This document shows positions 47,801 through 59,285 of a DNA stretch of 64,000 nucleotides, piece after piece. The DNA lies in assembly GCA_958496175.1 (NCBI GenBank), contig OY292279.1, forward strand, positions 6,510,001 through 6,574,000, given 5' to 3'. Source of the stretch: Sisyra terminalis (lineage: Eukaryota; Arthropoda; Insecta; Neuroptera; Sisyridae). The translations under genes were made by a program, and so were the position numbers. The notes below the pieces were generated by a model. The model saw only the letters and a program-made list of their open reading frames with translations. It did no database searches and had not been told where the DNA came from. Numbering within the stretch: the first letter of the stretch is position 1; every line of letters starts with the position of its first letter.

Positions 47801-48837
47801 ATAACATTTTTTGATAAGTCCATGTGTTCAAAAGTTATTCATGATCAAAGTTCAATTCTTTAAATATTTTGATCAAAAAAAATTAATCATAAAAATTAAA
47901 TAAAAAAAATCATTTGTTGATATCTCTCACAAATTAAATTCATGTTTGATAAAAAATTTGACCCCTATTTTAACACTGAAACCAACAGTTTTGGTATAAT
48001 ATACAAAATTCGTACAAATTTTTAGAGAATTGAACTTTGATCTTGAATAACTTTTGAACACATGGACTAATCAAAAAATGTTATTAGTCCTTTTTTGTAG
48101 AACTTTTAATTCTTTATAAAGATCATAGAACAGATTTATTATTTAAATAGTCGTTTGAACGGTATAAAAATCAGAAGAAGTAAAAATATTTTTTCCCATG
48201 TTATTCTTATGGGAAATAAAAAAATGCGATGAGGACAACCATAATATTAATATTATGAGCTGAAATTTTAACTGGTGTCTTTTTATGTCAAAACAAAACT
48301 TTTCAGTCTGTTTGCAAGAAAAAAAATATTTTTTTGATTTTTTTTGAATCATCCTAAGGAACACATTCCTAAAAGTTCCTACAGTTGATAATTTATAGTT
48401 TAAAACTTGAACTTAACTACTACTCAACTTCTTTAGTGCTACATTTTTCTGGATCCATTACTCAAAAATAGTTTAGGTCAAATATCTTTGTTAATGTGCC
48501 ATTGTTTATTTAGCCTTGTAACACAATTCAAAGTCCACCGTCATTTCCGTTGATACCAAATACATTCAAAAATACCGTTACTTGAAATATTTTTTTTCAA
48601 TATTGATTAAAGTGGAATAAATACACGTTTTTGTACGGAATTTGGCACAAAAGATATCATTTATTTATTTAAAAAATTAGAGGCAACAATTTGGATGAAA
48701 ATTGTTGGTATCTCTTTGAATTTTCCAGATTTATTGAAAAAAAAAGCGATGAACTTACGTTGTTGTGAAAACGTTGGTGTAATGCAGGAGATGAAAACTA
48801 CAATTAGTAATTGATATAATATCCTTTGGAAAATCAT
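44899..48837 (-). CDS. JHBP-7: takeout/JHBP-like secreted protein, full four-intron plan
   Basis: Five exons on the minus strand: 48837-48759, 46525-46285, 45474-45341, 45259-45110 and 45047-44899, giving 250 aa. Signal peptide residues 1 to about 23 (MIFQR, then a Leu/Ile/Val core ending TFS), then QQPYFIRQC; C33 and C43 flank YKDDPNIND. GIPELGF follows. The D-N-L-F-x-G-D block is altered to MGVENVHDGN, as in JHBP-8 (MGVYKIFKNN), so these two form a subgroup. Exon sizes 241, 134, 150 and 149 equal those of JHBP-3. Exon 1 is placed 2.2 kb upstream because it has the C|GTAAGT phase-1 donor. The nearer ATG at about 46716 opens a short hydrophobic ORF with no in-frame donor. Intron 1 contains an 890-bp foldback element; intron 2 contains a family 1 MITE and an hAT end fragment. 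Confidence 0.88.
45733..45850 (+). repeat. Right-end fragment of the hAT-like element plus its flank
   Basis: CCCCGCCTAGCCCCTAGGTA and GCTACGCCACTG (to about 45810) match the right end at 42733. The next ~40 bases (CTAAATTGTACTAAAATTTT, then AAATCAATTGG) also match the DNA beyond the 42.7-kb element. The copy therefore arose by duplication of chromosome sequence, not by a fresh transposition. It lies in intron 2 of JHBP-7. Confidence 0.8.
45853..46048. mobile_element. Family 1 MITE, one inner arm deleted
   Basis: ATGATAAAATTCAGATCTCA and GACAATTCAGGTTGTTTAAG on the left, CTTAAACAACCTGAATTGTC on the right, with CTGATGAAGTTACAATACGT and AACGAAACGTAGC between. In intron 2 of JHBP-7. Confidence 0.8.
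47501..48390. mobile_element. Long foldback element, 890 bp, in intron 1 of JHBP-7
   Basis: TATCAACTGTAGGAACTTTA at 47501 pairs with AAAAGTTCCTACAGTTGATA ending 48390, and AATGTGTTCCTTAGGGTGAT with ATCATCCTAAGGAACACATT. The inner arms include AGCTCTTAATAATAATATTA and CCGTTCAAACGACTATTTAA. Here complementarity reaches beyond the TTAGGGTGAT end motif used by its relatives. Short ORFs at 47518-47730 and 48143-48364 are the two arms read in frame and are not genes. Confidence 0.85.
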
Positions 48838-50697
48838 TGTCTTTGCTGAAGAGATTGAAGAATTGGAGGACATTGACCACAAACCCAATAACATCATACA
48901 CAGCCACTAGACACAAACTGACCTCGAGTTGTCTTAGCGGCTTGACCGTGACATCAACTATACGAAGAAGTAACAATTTCTTCTTTCCTTTCTTTAATTT
49001 CTTCTTTGATGGTAGGGACACATAAAAAACGCTCTCTTTTATTTAATCAAACCACACATATTCCATCGTCTTTCTCTAAAATTTTCCCACTTTTCACTCG
49101 TCCATATAATGGATGGCTGACGGATGTAAAAAATCTGATTTTTTAAAATTCTATCAGTGTCGGTCCTGACAAAGTATATGTATAAATTGTAATATGCGTT
49201 TATGATGGAATATATAATCGAAAAATCTAACGACAATGAGGATTCTTTATGCTTTTATCGATGGAATTTTAAATAGAAGTTTAGTGGTCTCATCATTATT
49301 TTCTGGAGATATGAGCTCTATATATTTAAAAATGCTGATCAGGTAGTAAAATAAATATAAGTAACAAAAAGTCAAAATATTGAAATATTGTCTTCGCTAA
49401 ATGTTCCAGCTTGATAAATTTGAACAATTTTTAAGGGAAATTCCCTGAAAAAATAAAGATTTATATTTATAGTTTACTGAAAAAAATAAGTTAAAATTCC
49501 AATAGACTTTCAATAGCACAAAAAAATTGAAAATAAACTTTTTTGTTCCTTATACCTAACTTGAATTTAAATTTGTTAAGACTCAAAAATTTAAAAAGGA
49601 TTTTTGATAGACAGATGCGGTTTTTTGCACTTGATTTCTAAAAGTATTTAAATAAAGGTTGACTTTTTACTCTATTAAAAAAATTGTAACATTTGTAGAC
49701 CCGAAAACGCATATTTTGTGGGGGACAACAATTAAATCTTCATCTTATTTGACAAACCCTCAAAATGAATCCAATGATATTACTGGAGTAGTTTGTGATC
49801 AATAACTAAGAATATTTGGATTATTAACATTCTCAATGTATCTGGGGATCAAGAAATTTTATTCCCTGAAGTGTATTGAGAATTTTCTTCAAAAGGCCCT
49901 AGGTGTATAAGCATGGTGAATATTTGAGTATGGTGACTATAATCCCAAAAGATATTAAAACGATATTTGGAGTATTTGAAGTTATGAATGAAATAATAAG
50001 ATTGAGAAAGTTTCTGATTCCTAACTCAATTGAAAAGAATCAAAATTTGTAAAGATCAGAAATAAAAATTTCATTTAAATTTTAAATATATTTTGAGGTC
50101 TAGTGATAGCATTTGGGATAAAAAATTAAAAGCTCTATCGATTTATAAGATCCTTAAGCAAATAACGTTTTTTATGATACAATTTTAGCACAATTATAAA
50201 ACTATTTTTTTTTTATATTCTCATCTATTTTTCTGTTGGAATATGAATTTCTTAAGTCTAGAAAAATGGTATGCTATATTAGAAAATTATAAAAAAACAT
50301 TCTTTACCGAAATGTTAACTTTGATTATGATGTATGCCGTAATATTGTTTTTGAAGTGAATACTTCTTTAACAAAATTCTGAATAAAAATTTCAAGAAAT
50401 AAAAAATCGACAGTTAAAGAACATATGAATCGATATGATTTAAGTAATAAGAAAATGAATTAGAAAACATTAAAGTGTTTCTTATGTATGTGCACGCCTA
50501 TTTATTACGCTACTTGCATAAACATTTCATTATTTAAAAAAAACATTTTTAATCTCTAATGTCTCCAGACAATTGATCATTGCAATTTTAAGAATCCAGG
50601 TCTTAGCATCTGGACACCACAGACTAAAATGACATTTGATCAATTATTAAATAATAATATATTTCCTATGACTCAATTTCTTCTTTATTACGGCTTA
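48838..50697. other. Region upstream of JHBP-7
   Basis: Contains the presumed JHBP-7 promoter, without a clear TATA box. A GC-richer patch lies at about 48880-48960. ORFs at 48755-49021, 48837-49025 and 49039-49236 show no family motif. The remainder to 50.6 kb is AT-rich with nothing recognisable. Confidence 0.5.
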
Positions 50698-50726
50698 TTT
50701 CAACAGTTTTTGGCTGTCATCATCAG
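50698..50726 (-). other. Hammerhead-like core at the 3' end of the Penelope-like element
   Basis: On the minus strand CTGATGA (50726-50720) is followed by a short hairpin (GACAG...CTGTT) and GAAA (50701-50698), about 8 nt past the element's stop codon. Penelope-like elements are known to carry hammerhead ribozymes. A complete stem III and cleavage triplet could not be assigned by eye, so activity is not claimed. Confidence 0.45.
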
Positions 50727-52250
50727 GTAATGATTATTTTGTCAGTTGTAAACAAATTTCATATAGGTTGTTTGACTTATATAATTTGTCGTTAAGGATA
50801 TTATTTGGATCTAGTTTGTGGGCTTTGTATATTTCATATTCTTCCAGGATGTTCATATGTGATCCTTTCTTGCAAATATGTAGTGGCTTAAAATTTGTTT
50901 CGAAATTTAAGCACTGATGATTTTCGTCATAAAGATGTTTGGAGAAATTTGAAGTTGTTGTAGGAGAGATTATACTGGAACTCACTTTGGAGGAGTAAAA
51001 TATTGGAATTAAAATTGGTGGAAAGCGATTTTCCAACCCTCGATTCGTTGACGATACAATCATAAATACGAACAGTGGAAGAGAGTTACTGGCCTTCATT
51101 CGAAGACTTCAAATCGTAAATCAAAATTTCGCTTTAAAAACAATATGACCAATGATTGTTGATCGCGATAATGATCAAAATTAGAATAAGAAAATAAGTT
51201 CCCAAAATTTGATAAGAAAATTTTTTTATGGTTCTCAGTTTACGGATTTTTATTAAGATCAATGGTATCAATTTTGTGAACAAAAATAACCCTTACAAAA
51301 TCAACGATCTTTATTCTCAAAAGTAAATTTTAAATTTAAAAATATTAATTCCGGATTAAAATTAAGAGTTAAAGAAAAATTATTTAAATAACAATCGTTT
51401 TCTTTGCGATATATGAGTTATAAATCGAAAGAAATATCGTTCCAAATGTTCTGTACTTAAAAATCACTTTAAACGAGAAATACTAAGTTTACTTTGTACA
51501 AATGCACTGTAGGTATTTGAATGGCGCAGGATGCATGGGCCAATCATAACACACCGTTCAAAACTCAATCCTTAATTCGACCAATCAGTGAATTTGTTAC
51601 TTAAACTTTATAGATTTAAACCAATGACATGATTCTTGTACCTTCTGTATATCTTTATGTTCCTTATATCTTGTTCCGAAAGATCTACCAATTTGGCCAA
51701 TGTAGAATTTTTCACAGGAACCACATTTAATTTTATATATTCCGGTTTTATTTTCGTTGTAATTTGGTTGTTCTCCAATGGCTTAAGAATTTTCATCTTA
51801 TTGTTATTTGTTGAAAATGCGATATTGTAGTTATTTTTTCAGGAAGTTGGCGATTGTTAAACTAAATAAATTATTGAAGTTGGGTTTTATATATTTTATT
51901 TCTTTTGGTGGAGTTGGAAGAATGGATTTTTTAGTAAATTGCGATATTATTTTGTCTACGATTGAGCTGTAGTATTTTATAATTGTATTCTATAATTTCG
52001 ATAATTGTAATTATCTTAAATTATTCTTTACCAACTTTGGTGCTAAGAAGCAATTTGACCGCTCTGTACACTAGACTGTTGTAAGCTACCATTTTTTGGT
52101 TTCTTGGGTGAAATGATTTTCTATGGATGTCATAAATATGGAGTCATAGTACATATATTATTATTCCTTAATTTATTAATCGTGACTCGGAAATAATTAA
52201 ATATTTAGCAATGTTAGACATTTGATCATTCCTAGGACGAAATTTTGCGT
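50698..52250 (-). mobile_element. Decayed Penelope-like retroelement (RT tail and GIY-YIG domain)
   Basis: Read on the minus strand, three blocks occur in the order expected for the C-terminal part of a Penelope-like polyprotein. First, about 52121-52045 encodes FHPRNQKMVAYNSLVYRAVK, typical of the end of the reverse transcriptase, followed by a stop and further blocks in another frame (SQFTKKSILPTPPKEIKYIK near 51940-51880). Second, about 51746-51640 has the GIY-YIG motifs TGIYKIKCGSC, FYIGQIGRSF and RYKEHK. Third, the ORF 51099-50734 has SNFSKHLYDENHQ and HMNILEEYEIYKAHKLDP, the usual C-terminus. Stops, frameshifts and an unmatched 500-bp gap between the second and third blocks show that it is dead. 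The upstream reverse-transcriptase core is not recognisable. Confidence 0.8.
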
Positions 52251-52391
52251 TTAAGTTGTCAATGGTTACATTTTCAAAAAAATTTTGCACACTGTTTCGA
52301 TTCTGCACCTAATTTTTATATCTGGGTTTTGTTTTTCTTTGATAAATATTCATTTTGTGTATTTTTCAACAAAAGCTTGTTTTAAATGCTT

Positions 52392-52935
52392 TTAAGGGTA
52401 GATCACCGTCAGAAAGTAAAAAAAAAAGACTTTTTTAAAACTGCTGCCATTTTTTAAGAGATATTAAAAAACGGTCTTCGGCATGTAAAAGTTGAAGTTT
52501 TGAACTATTTTTTTTTATTTGCCCCAATATGTCCCCCTCCCCCTTTTACAGCGCTTTGAAAAAGGGTCCTCAAAAATGAAGAGGCAAACGGGAGACAAGT
52601 TTTCTCGGAAACCGGATCTCGGATCATGATTTTCCAAAGAATGTAAGTTTTGGTAGTACGTCTTCTTGGTACTGAACCTCGAAAATCCGAAAAGGTTGAA
52701 AATTCACAAAATGGCGCGACTTTGAAAAAAAAGTTTAAAAAAACGACCCTTTTTTGGACTTTTCCCCCTCTCCCACTTTGAGAGGGGAATGTTTGTCAAA
52801 TTTCAGAGGTTCAATACCAAGAAGACGTGTTGAACTATAACACTTTCCAGTTTCAAGTAAATCCGTCGGATAGTTTCTGAGAAATTTTGTCTCCCAGTTT
52901 TAAAAAGTTGATTTCGAGAAAAACGCATTTAAAGT
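52392..52935. repeat. GC-richer foldback repeat of unknown type
   Basis: GGGAGACAAGTTTTCTCGGA (about 52590) pairs with TTCTGAGAAATTTTGTCTCC (about 52875), and GTACGTCTTCTTGGTACTGA (about 52656) with TTCAATACCAAGAAGACGTG (about 52808). Runs such as CCCCCTCCCCCTTTT and GGACTTTTCCCCCTCTCCCA make it stand out in base composition. No ORF of note. Confidence 0.7.
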
Positions 52936-53293
52936 TGTTTTAGGATATTTTTTTATGTTATTAAAATAAAATAAAATTTAGTTGATGAAGAAATTGTAAA
53001 ATTTCTATAGATTAAATACTAGATTTGTAGCTTTATTGCTTCAAAAAAAAAAAAATTAAAAACGTCCTTACAAAACTACCTTCAAATATCAATTTTCCTA
53101 TTATTTAAAAATGATTTATAAATTTTAAATTAAATAACATTGATTTTAAATAATAAAATAACTTTATTCGTATCTTTCAAACAATAATTAAATATGTCTA
53201 CAGTCCGTTTAGCTAATACTACGTTTGCTTTCACAATAATAGTTCTTCAGTTACAAAACTTGGTTTTTCTTATGACAAAATAATACCCTGATT

Positions 53294-56200
53294 CTATGCA
53301 CTGTTATTTTTCGACGACGAAACCACAATTAGTTCCACAGGAATGTGCTTGAGAAGTCGATTGAAAATATTCTTAAAAATGCCTGTCAATTTTTCGCGCA
53401 GCTGTGGCATCATTGCCTTGATAACTTCATCCCCATTTTCACGTAAGAACAAATTAATTGCTTGCGCTAAAAAAAAGAATAAAAAATAAATATATTTCAC
53501 CCTTATTAATTAAAAAAAAACAATGCAAATGGTGCATACTTAAAATTTGATTATTTTTGAAAATTTTATAAACCCCCATTTTGACATCTTTAATGCCAAG
53601 TTCCATTTTCAAATCATCCACGTGCATGTATGTTTGACCATCTTTAACGCTGGTGCTAACGTGACCTTTGATTAAGGCTCTGACGTCATCTGGAAAATAG
53701 AAATAAAATTAGTTCAGAAAATGTGGGCGAATTTTGATGGAAATTACCGAAAGTTGCTTTGAATGTTCCATTGCCACTGGCTGGAAGAATAATCAGAACA
53801 CCACTGCTGGAGTAATGAGCGTTGATTTTCAATTGTGGAATTTGGATTAGGGTTTCGAATGGTTTTCCATTTTCACTCAATCTAGAAAAAAAAAATTATA
53901 TTGAGATTAGTTTTTAAATAAGGGGTACAAATGATTTATTGGAATACAAATATTGAAATATAAATATCGTTTGATCAATTTGCTTTTCTTTAACTCAAAA
54001 TTTAATAGTTGGGGACTAACAATAGTCTTCCCCGTTTACCAAAGATTCAATTTAGTGGAAAAAAGTTAAAGTTTTGGTACTAAATTTTATGATTTAAACT
54101 GTTTAACTTATCAATTTCCTTATCAACATCAAATTATTTAAAGAGGCAAATTCTGTATTCAAAGGGATGCAATTTAAATTCAATGGCTATAAAATATCAA
54201 GCATCTATTAAATTTTTCAAATTTGGGGAATTTGGGAGTTTAGAATGGGAGTTTTTATTGGGTCTTTTGAAGAACCATTTAAAACTTTTAGAAGATTAAA
54301 TATTGGTCAAAAATTATGGCTTTAAATAAAATATAAATAATGATAGATACGAAGTCCCAAAAGATATGAGAAGTAGAATAGAAGATCAGTAATACTATTA
54401 CAAACTAAATATAATAAAAAAATATTAGACTATAGAATCATAAAAGAACAATTAGAAATGAAAAAAAAAACAATACAAAACGTAATTTTCAATAAAAAAT
54501 TCAATCGCAATTTTTATAAGACATACAAAAAATAATAGTTATTAAAATGATTTTAAAAAAGATAAAGTATTTTCTTAATTTGAACCGAATTTCAATTTAA
54601 AAGAATTTGTTCTACTTTAAGAAATTAATGATTTATTGATGACAAATTTTGGATGAAATTATCAAAATATTTTAGCAGTCTTCATATTCATATTTCCATT
54701 TTTATAAATACTCCCTACGATTTAATTTGTTGAGCTTTTTTCGGTGATTTACGAGATAGTATTGCGTAAAAGCTTCAATCCTTAAATCATTTATTTAAAT
54801 CTTATATCATTGCCACACATCTTCAAAATGTTATATTGTATACTAGACTGATTCAAAAAAACTGATTAATTTTTTTTCTTAATTATATCGAAAATATTGT
54901 TGAAAATGACAAAAAAAAATCCTGTGAAAGTTTAAGCTCTTAATATTAAATATTAAGAGGTGGCGCATCGCAAATTTCGATTTTCCATTTATATAACATG
55001 GGAACAATATTCTCTTGCACTTTGAAATTTTATAGCTCACGTTGGTGACAATATTTCGGAATAACCAAGGTATATTCTTGTAGAAAATTGAACGATCTAC
55101 AAAAAAAGTTTCTAACCAAGTTTTTGATATATATATTCCTTCAAAAGTTATTCGAGGTCAAAGTTGAACTAAAGAGAAATTGTAATATTTTTTCAATTTT
55201 TTGACGCAACCATCAATTTTATGAGAAAATTTTATAGGACATTTTTTGAAGAGCACTTTTTTTTTCCTATAACTTATCTCATAAAAGTTTTTGATATTTT
55301 TCACAGGTCCTAAGTTATTTGCATTAAACTGAAAATTCCCTGAATTATTATATTTTTGACATAAAAATTTTTTGTTTTATTTTACTTAAATAACTTAGGA
55401 CCTGTGAAAAATATCAAAAACTTTTATAAAGATAAGTTATAGAAAAAAAGTGCAGTGCAAAAAATGTCCTATAAATTTTTCTCATAAAATTGATGGTTGC
55501 GTCAAAAAATTGAAAAAATATTAAAATTTCTCTTTAGTTCAACTTTGACCTCGAATAACTTTTGAAGGAATAAATATATTAAAAACTTGTAAGAGATCTT
55601 TTTTGTAGATCGTTCAATTTTCTACAAGAATATACCTTGGTCATTTCGAAATATTGTCACCAACGTGAGCTATAAAATTCCAAAGTGCAAGAGAATATTG
55701 TGCCATGTTATTTAAATGGAAAATCGAAATTTGCGATGCGGCACCTCTTAATATTAATATTAAGAGCTTAAACTTTCACAGGATTTTTTTTTGTCATTCC
55801 CAACAATTTCGATATAATTAAGAAAAAAAATCATATTTTTTTTGAATCAGTCTATTTTACACTTAATATTAATTATTAGAAATAAGATATTAAATGGAAC
55901 GCCTTTTCGATTTACTACTCCAAATAAAGTATAGACGACTATCCAAACTTTTACGTTCCAGGAAATCGCCCAGGTATGGCCTCATATCACAGCAAAACTA
56001 TTGAAAAAAAGTACCAAAAAAGACCATAGTATAGAAAATACTCAATTCAATGTTATACTGAAGACTATCTGGATCTTAAGTACCCAATTCTGAGGTTCTG
56101 CATCTAATTCTTACGATTAAAATTCTCCAGAGATTCTAGTTAAAAATACTCCGATAAATAATAAATAGGTACTCCATATTATGTAAACAAAACCAGAAAA

Positions 56201-56815
56201 AGGTTCAATAACACTGCAAAAAGTTTCTAGAAAAGTCTAACGATTTTCCTTATAACTTAACCGTAAAGATTTCCCTGACCGATTTCAGGATTAGAAAAAT
56301 ATCATAGGTTTAGTCCCTCGGGACTGCTCCTATAATTAAGCCAATAGAATAAAAGTACTTTCTGTAACATCATGTAGATAGTGCTAAGAAAATGCATATT
56401 TATTCTTTAAAATTCTTTTGGTTACTGAACTTATAGCCACTGAAGGTTTTGAAAAGCTTTTGGGATTCCTTTTGAGAGACACCAAAAATTCGGAAGATTA
56501 TTTCGATCCAAAACTTCAACCTTAATTTCGACAAAAATTTCAATTAAAAAATAAAACGATTTGACAATTATTACTTTAAATTACGAATCGAAAAGTTACT
56601 GGCTCCATAAATATCCATATCCCTCAACGTAATTTTGTATCCATTTGGTCCAGTGGTCAGCGACAGGGAGAGTTCATCAATTTGGAACGGTTCTACTGTA
56701 GGAACCTCGATTTCTGGAATTCCATTGGCCAAATATGGTCGCAAATGATACAATGATTTAATGAAGCAGTCGTTTATTTTGGGATCGTTGTCGTAACACT
56801 GACGAACATAAGGTG
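53294..56815 (-). CDS. JHBP-8: takeout/JHBP-like protein, first exon not found
   Basis: Four exons on the minus strand: 56815-56575, 53881-53748, 53689-53540 and 53466-53294, giving 232 codons plus stop after the split first codon. The first exon shown begins (x)PYVRQC, with the Cys pair flanking YDNDPKIND, then RPYLANGIPEIEVP. Exon sizes 241, 134 and 150 and phases match JHBP-3 and JHBP-7. The C-terminus is extended and serine/lysine-rich (VSSSKNNSA). No phase-1 signal-peptide exon with a good donor was found up to 64000. A remnant-like ATG with a short hydrophobic stretch (56914 to about 56875, MLSFLLLRLTIFFTN, stop) has no usable donor. Either exon 1 lies beyond the window or the gene has lost it. 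Minus-strand AATAAA at 53168-53163. Most similar in layout to JHBP-7. Confidence 0.82.
54844..55854. mobile_element. Long foldback element, TAGACTGATTCAAAAAA ends (copy 2)
   Basis: Ends TAGACTGATTCAAAAAA (54844) and TTTTTTGAATCAGTCTA (to 55854) are nearly perfect. Inner arms match those of 11797-13032: TATAGCTCACGTTGGTGACA, GACGCAACCATCAATTTTAT, GACCTGTGAAAAATATCAAA. Lies in intron 2 of JHBP-8. Confidence 0.9.
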
Positions 56816-57865
56816 CTAAAAAAAAAGCGCAAAAAAAATTATTAAACCTTGAATCTCATTTTTTTTCGTTAATTCGTAAAAAAAATCGTTAACCGCAATA
56901 GTAAAAAAGATAGCATTTTTTTTTTGTGGTTTCAAGGCTATAAAAGTAAGCGATTAAGATTGGAAAAAAAATGTGTAAAAAATAAATTACACTCGAGCCT
57001 AATTATGCCAATTGATTTCCTTCAAATGTTCAAATCATTGGTTTATTATTGCCAAAAAGTATTATATAAATATGTATCAAAACCCATTAATTGTACGACC
57101 TAGACTTAAAAGCAATATGGAAGTAAAGTAAAGTAATTGATTTTTTTACTATGATTTAATGGACCACTGAAATAACTCATTATTTTGCTAATTAAAGTAT
57201 TGATTGTTCGATCAAATTTTATTCTTGCGTCATAAAATCTGCCCTTGTAAATTTTCAACAAGCTTCAAATTGCGTTTCTTTTGTAAATGCTGGATCATCA
57301 ATGACTTCAGAATTGTATGGAAATTCGTTATATTTTGTTTGTATATTATAATTTTTTTAGGAAGATAATGGTACCGTTTATACCTTTGAAGGTTTTTTAG
57401 GCATGTCGCTACGATCTTTAGGAGTATGGCAAAGGTTTTTGATGGGAAATAGGTTCCACATTGATCCAAGAAGAGATTTATTGTTACCACTTGGACCAAT
57501 TGGTCTTTTGAATCACTAAAAGGCTATATACGTTGAGCTTAAACAAACAATCCAATTCAACTGACATATTTGCTAATTTTTTTCTTCTTTGAAATAGGAA
57601 TAAACTTAAATAAGTCCCATTGCTTCCCTAATATTTTTCTGAAGATTAACTCTACAGGTGATCCCAGAAAAAGCTCATCATTTTGCAAACATTCGAATAT
57701 TTTGAGGCCAACCTCTAGTTTTCAAAAAATCACCAGAAATTCTTAGTTTTCTGGAACTCATGAAAAATATTTTTGAAAATTTAACAACCCCTAATTCACA
57801 ATATCCAAAAATTTATAAAAAAATTATAATCTAGAATGTTTGAAAAGAGGGAAGAAGAGTTAGGG

Positions 57866-59285
57866 GGTCAGTCCAATTCAGTCGGTCCAGCACTGGTCGC
57901 TTGATTCTTTTTTTTAATTCTGTTTTTTTTTTTGCTGTCACCCCAACATGTTGGTAGTTCAAACTCATCATTATTTTAATTTTATTGTGTTTAGTTTTCC
58001 GGTGGTGGCCATATTAGTATTACAGGGCGCAAACATTTTCGCACTTTTAAGGATTTGCGGAAACTTGATTATCTCAAACATTATTTGTCCTATCAAAATA
58101 AAACAAAAAGCAGGGAGTTCATGAAAATATAAGCTATAAAGTTCTAATAAGACGTTTTCACTTAAATGTAATTCTAAGGGGCCGAAATTTCAGCCTAAAT
58201 TTTTAGTTCTCATTTGTAAAACTCCAATTTTCACGGAAAGATTGTGAAGGAAGGAAAAGAGCTTACACGTTAAAACTTTTTTTACCAACAATTAGGTACT
58301 TGTAGTATTCAAAAACAAAATTTGAAGTCTGAGACTTTTAGCGTTTTTAAAAAAAAAAATAACAAAATTTGGAAATTTTCAAACTTTGCTCGACAAAGAG
58401 CTGAGAGATCAGCAGAGAGATTAGTTGATGACTATAAGTACGTACATACATTATTAGCTTTCAGAAAGAAGTATATGTTTTAAATTTAAGATATGAATAA
58501 CAGTTAGACCAGAGTATATGTTGTTTTGTGTAAAATGCCCTTTTTGCCAAGTATATGTCACATATTAAATGGTTAAATACATTATATTCACCTACTGAGG
58601 TATGCATTATTTTGACATTTTGTGCTTGTAATACCTCTGCTCCTAGTCAAATCTCAAACTCCAAATTTAGGTGCATAATACTATCATCCAGTACTATAAT
58701 GACGTGATATTTCAGATTTTTATCTGGTCCCCCACCAGAGATATTGAGCTCAGAAAATTGCAAATTTTGAAAATTTCCAAATTTTGTTATTTTTTATTTC
58801 AAAAAGACTTAAAGTCTCAGACCTCAAATTTTGTATTTGAATACAACTAATACCTAATTATTTGTAAAAAAAGTTTTAACGTGTAAACTGTTTCCCTTCC
58901 TTCACAATCTTTCCGTGAAAATTGGAGTTTTTACAAATGATAGCTAAAAATTTAGGCTGAAATTTCACCCTTTAGAATTACATTTAGGTGAAAACGTCTT
59001 GTTAAAACTTTATAGCTTATATTTTCATGAACACACTGCTTTTTGTTTCATTTTGATAGGACAAATAGGGCCTGAGATAATCAAGTTTCCGCAAACCCTT
59101 AAAAGTGCAAAAATGTCTGCGCCCAGTAAACCTAATATGGCCACCACTGGAAAACTAAAAACAATAAAATTATATTAATGATGAAATTGAACTAACAACA
59201 TGTTGGGGTGATAGCACACAAAAAATATTTTTTTTTTAAATGGTCGAGCAACCATTTCAGTTATTTTTGGACCACTTCATTTGGG
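57866..59285. mobile_element. Palindromic element, family 6, copy 2 (1.4 kb)
   Basis: It begins GGTCAGTCCAATTCAGTCGG, like the copy at 23966, and shares TGGTAGTTCAAACTCATCAT, TTTTCGCACTTTTAAGGATT and the right arm AGTGCAAAAATGTCTGCGCC. It ends near AATGGTCGAGCAACCATTTC and GGACCACTTCATTTGG. The left arm is shortened near 58390 (an AGCTGAGAGATCAGCAGAGA patch replaces about 300 bp), so the palindrome is imperfect. Confidence 0.85.

Noticed and set aside
47518..48364. Two similar minus ORFs in JHBP-7 intron 1
   Set aside because: They are the two arms of one foldback element.
57230..57499. 89-codon minus ORF as a retroelement fragment
   Set aside because: I could not match any block to a known reverse transcriptase, GIY-YIG or transposase motif.
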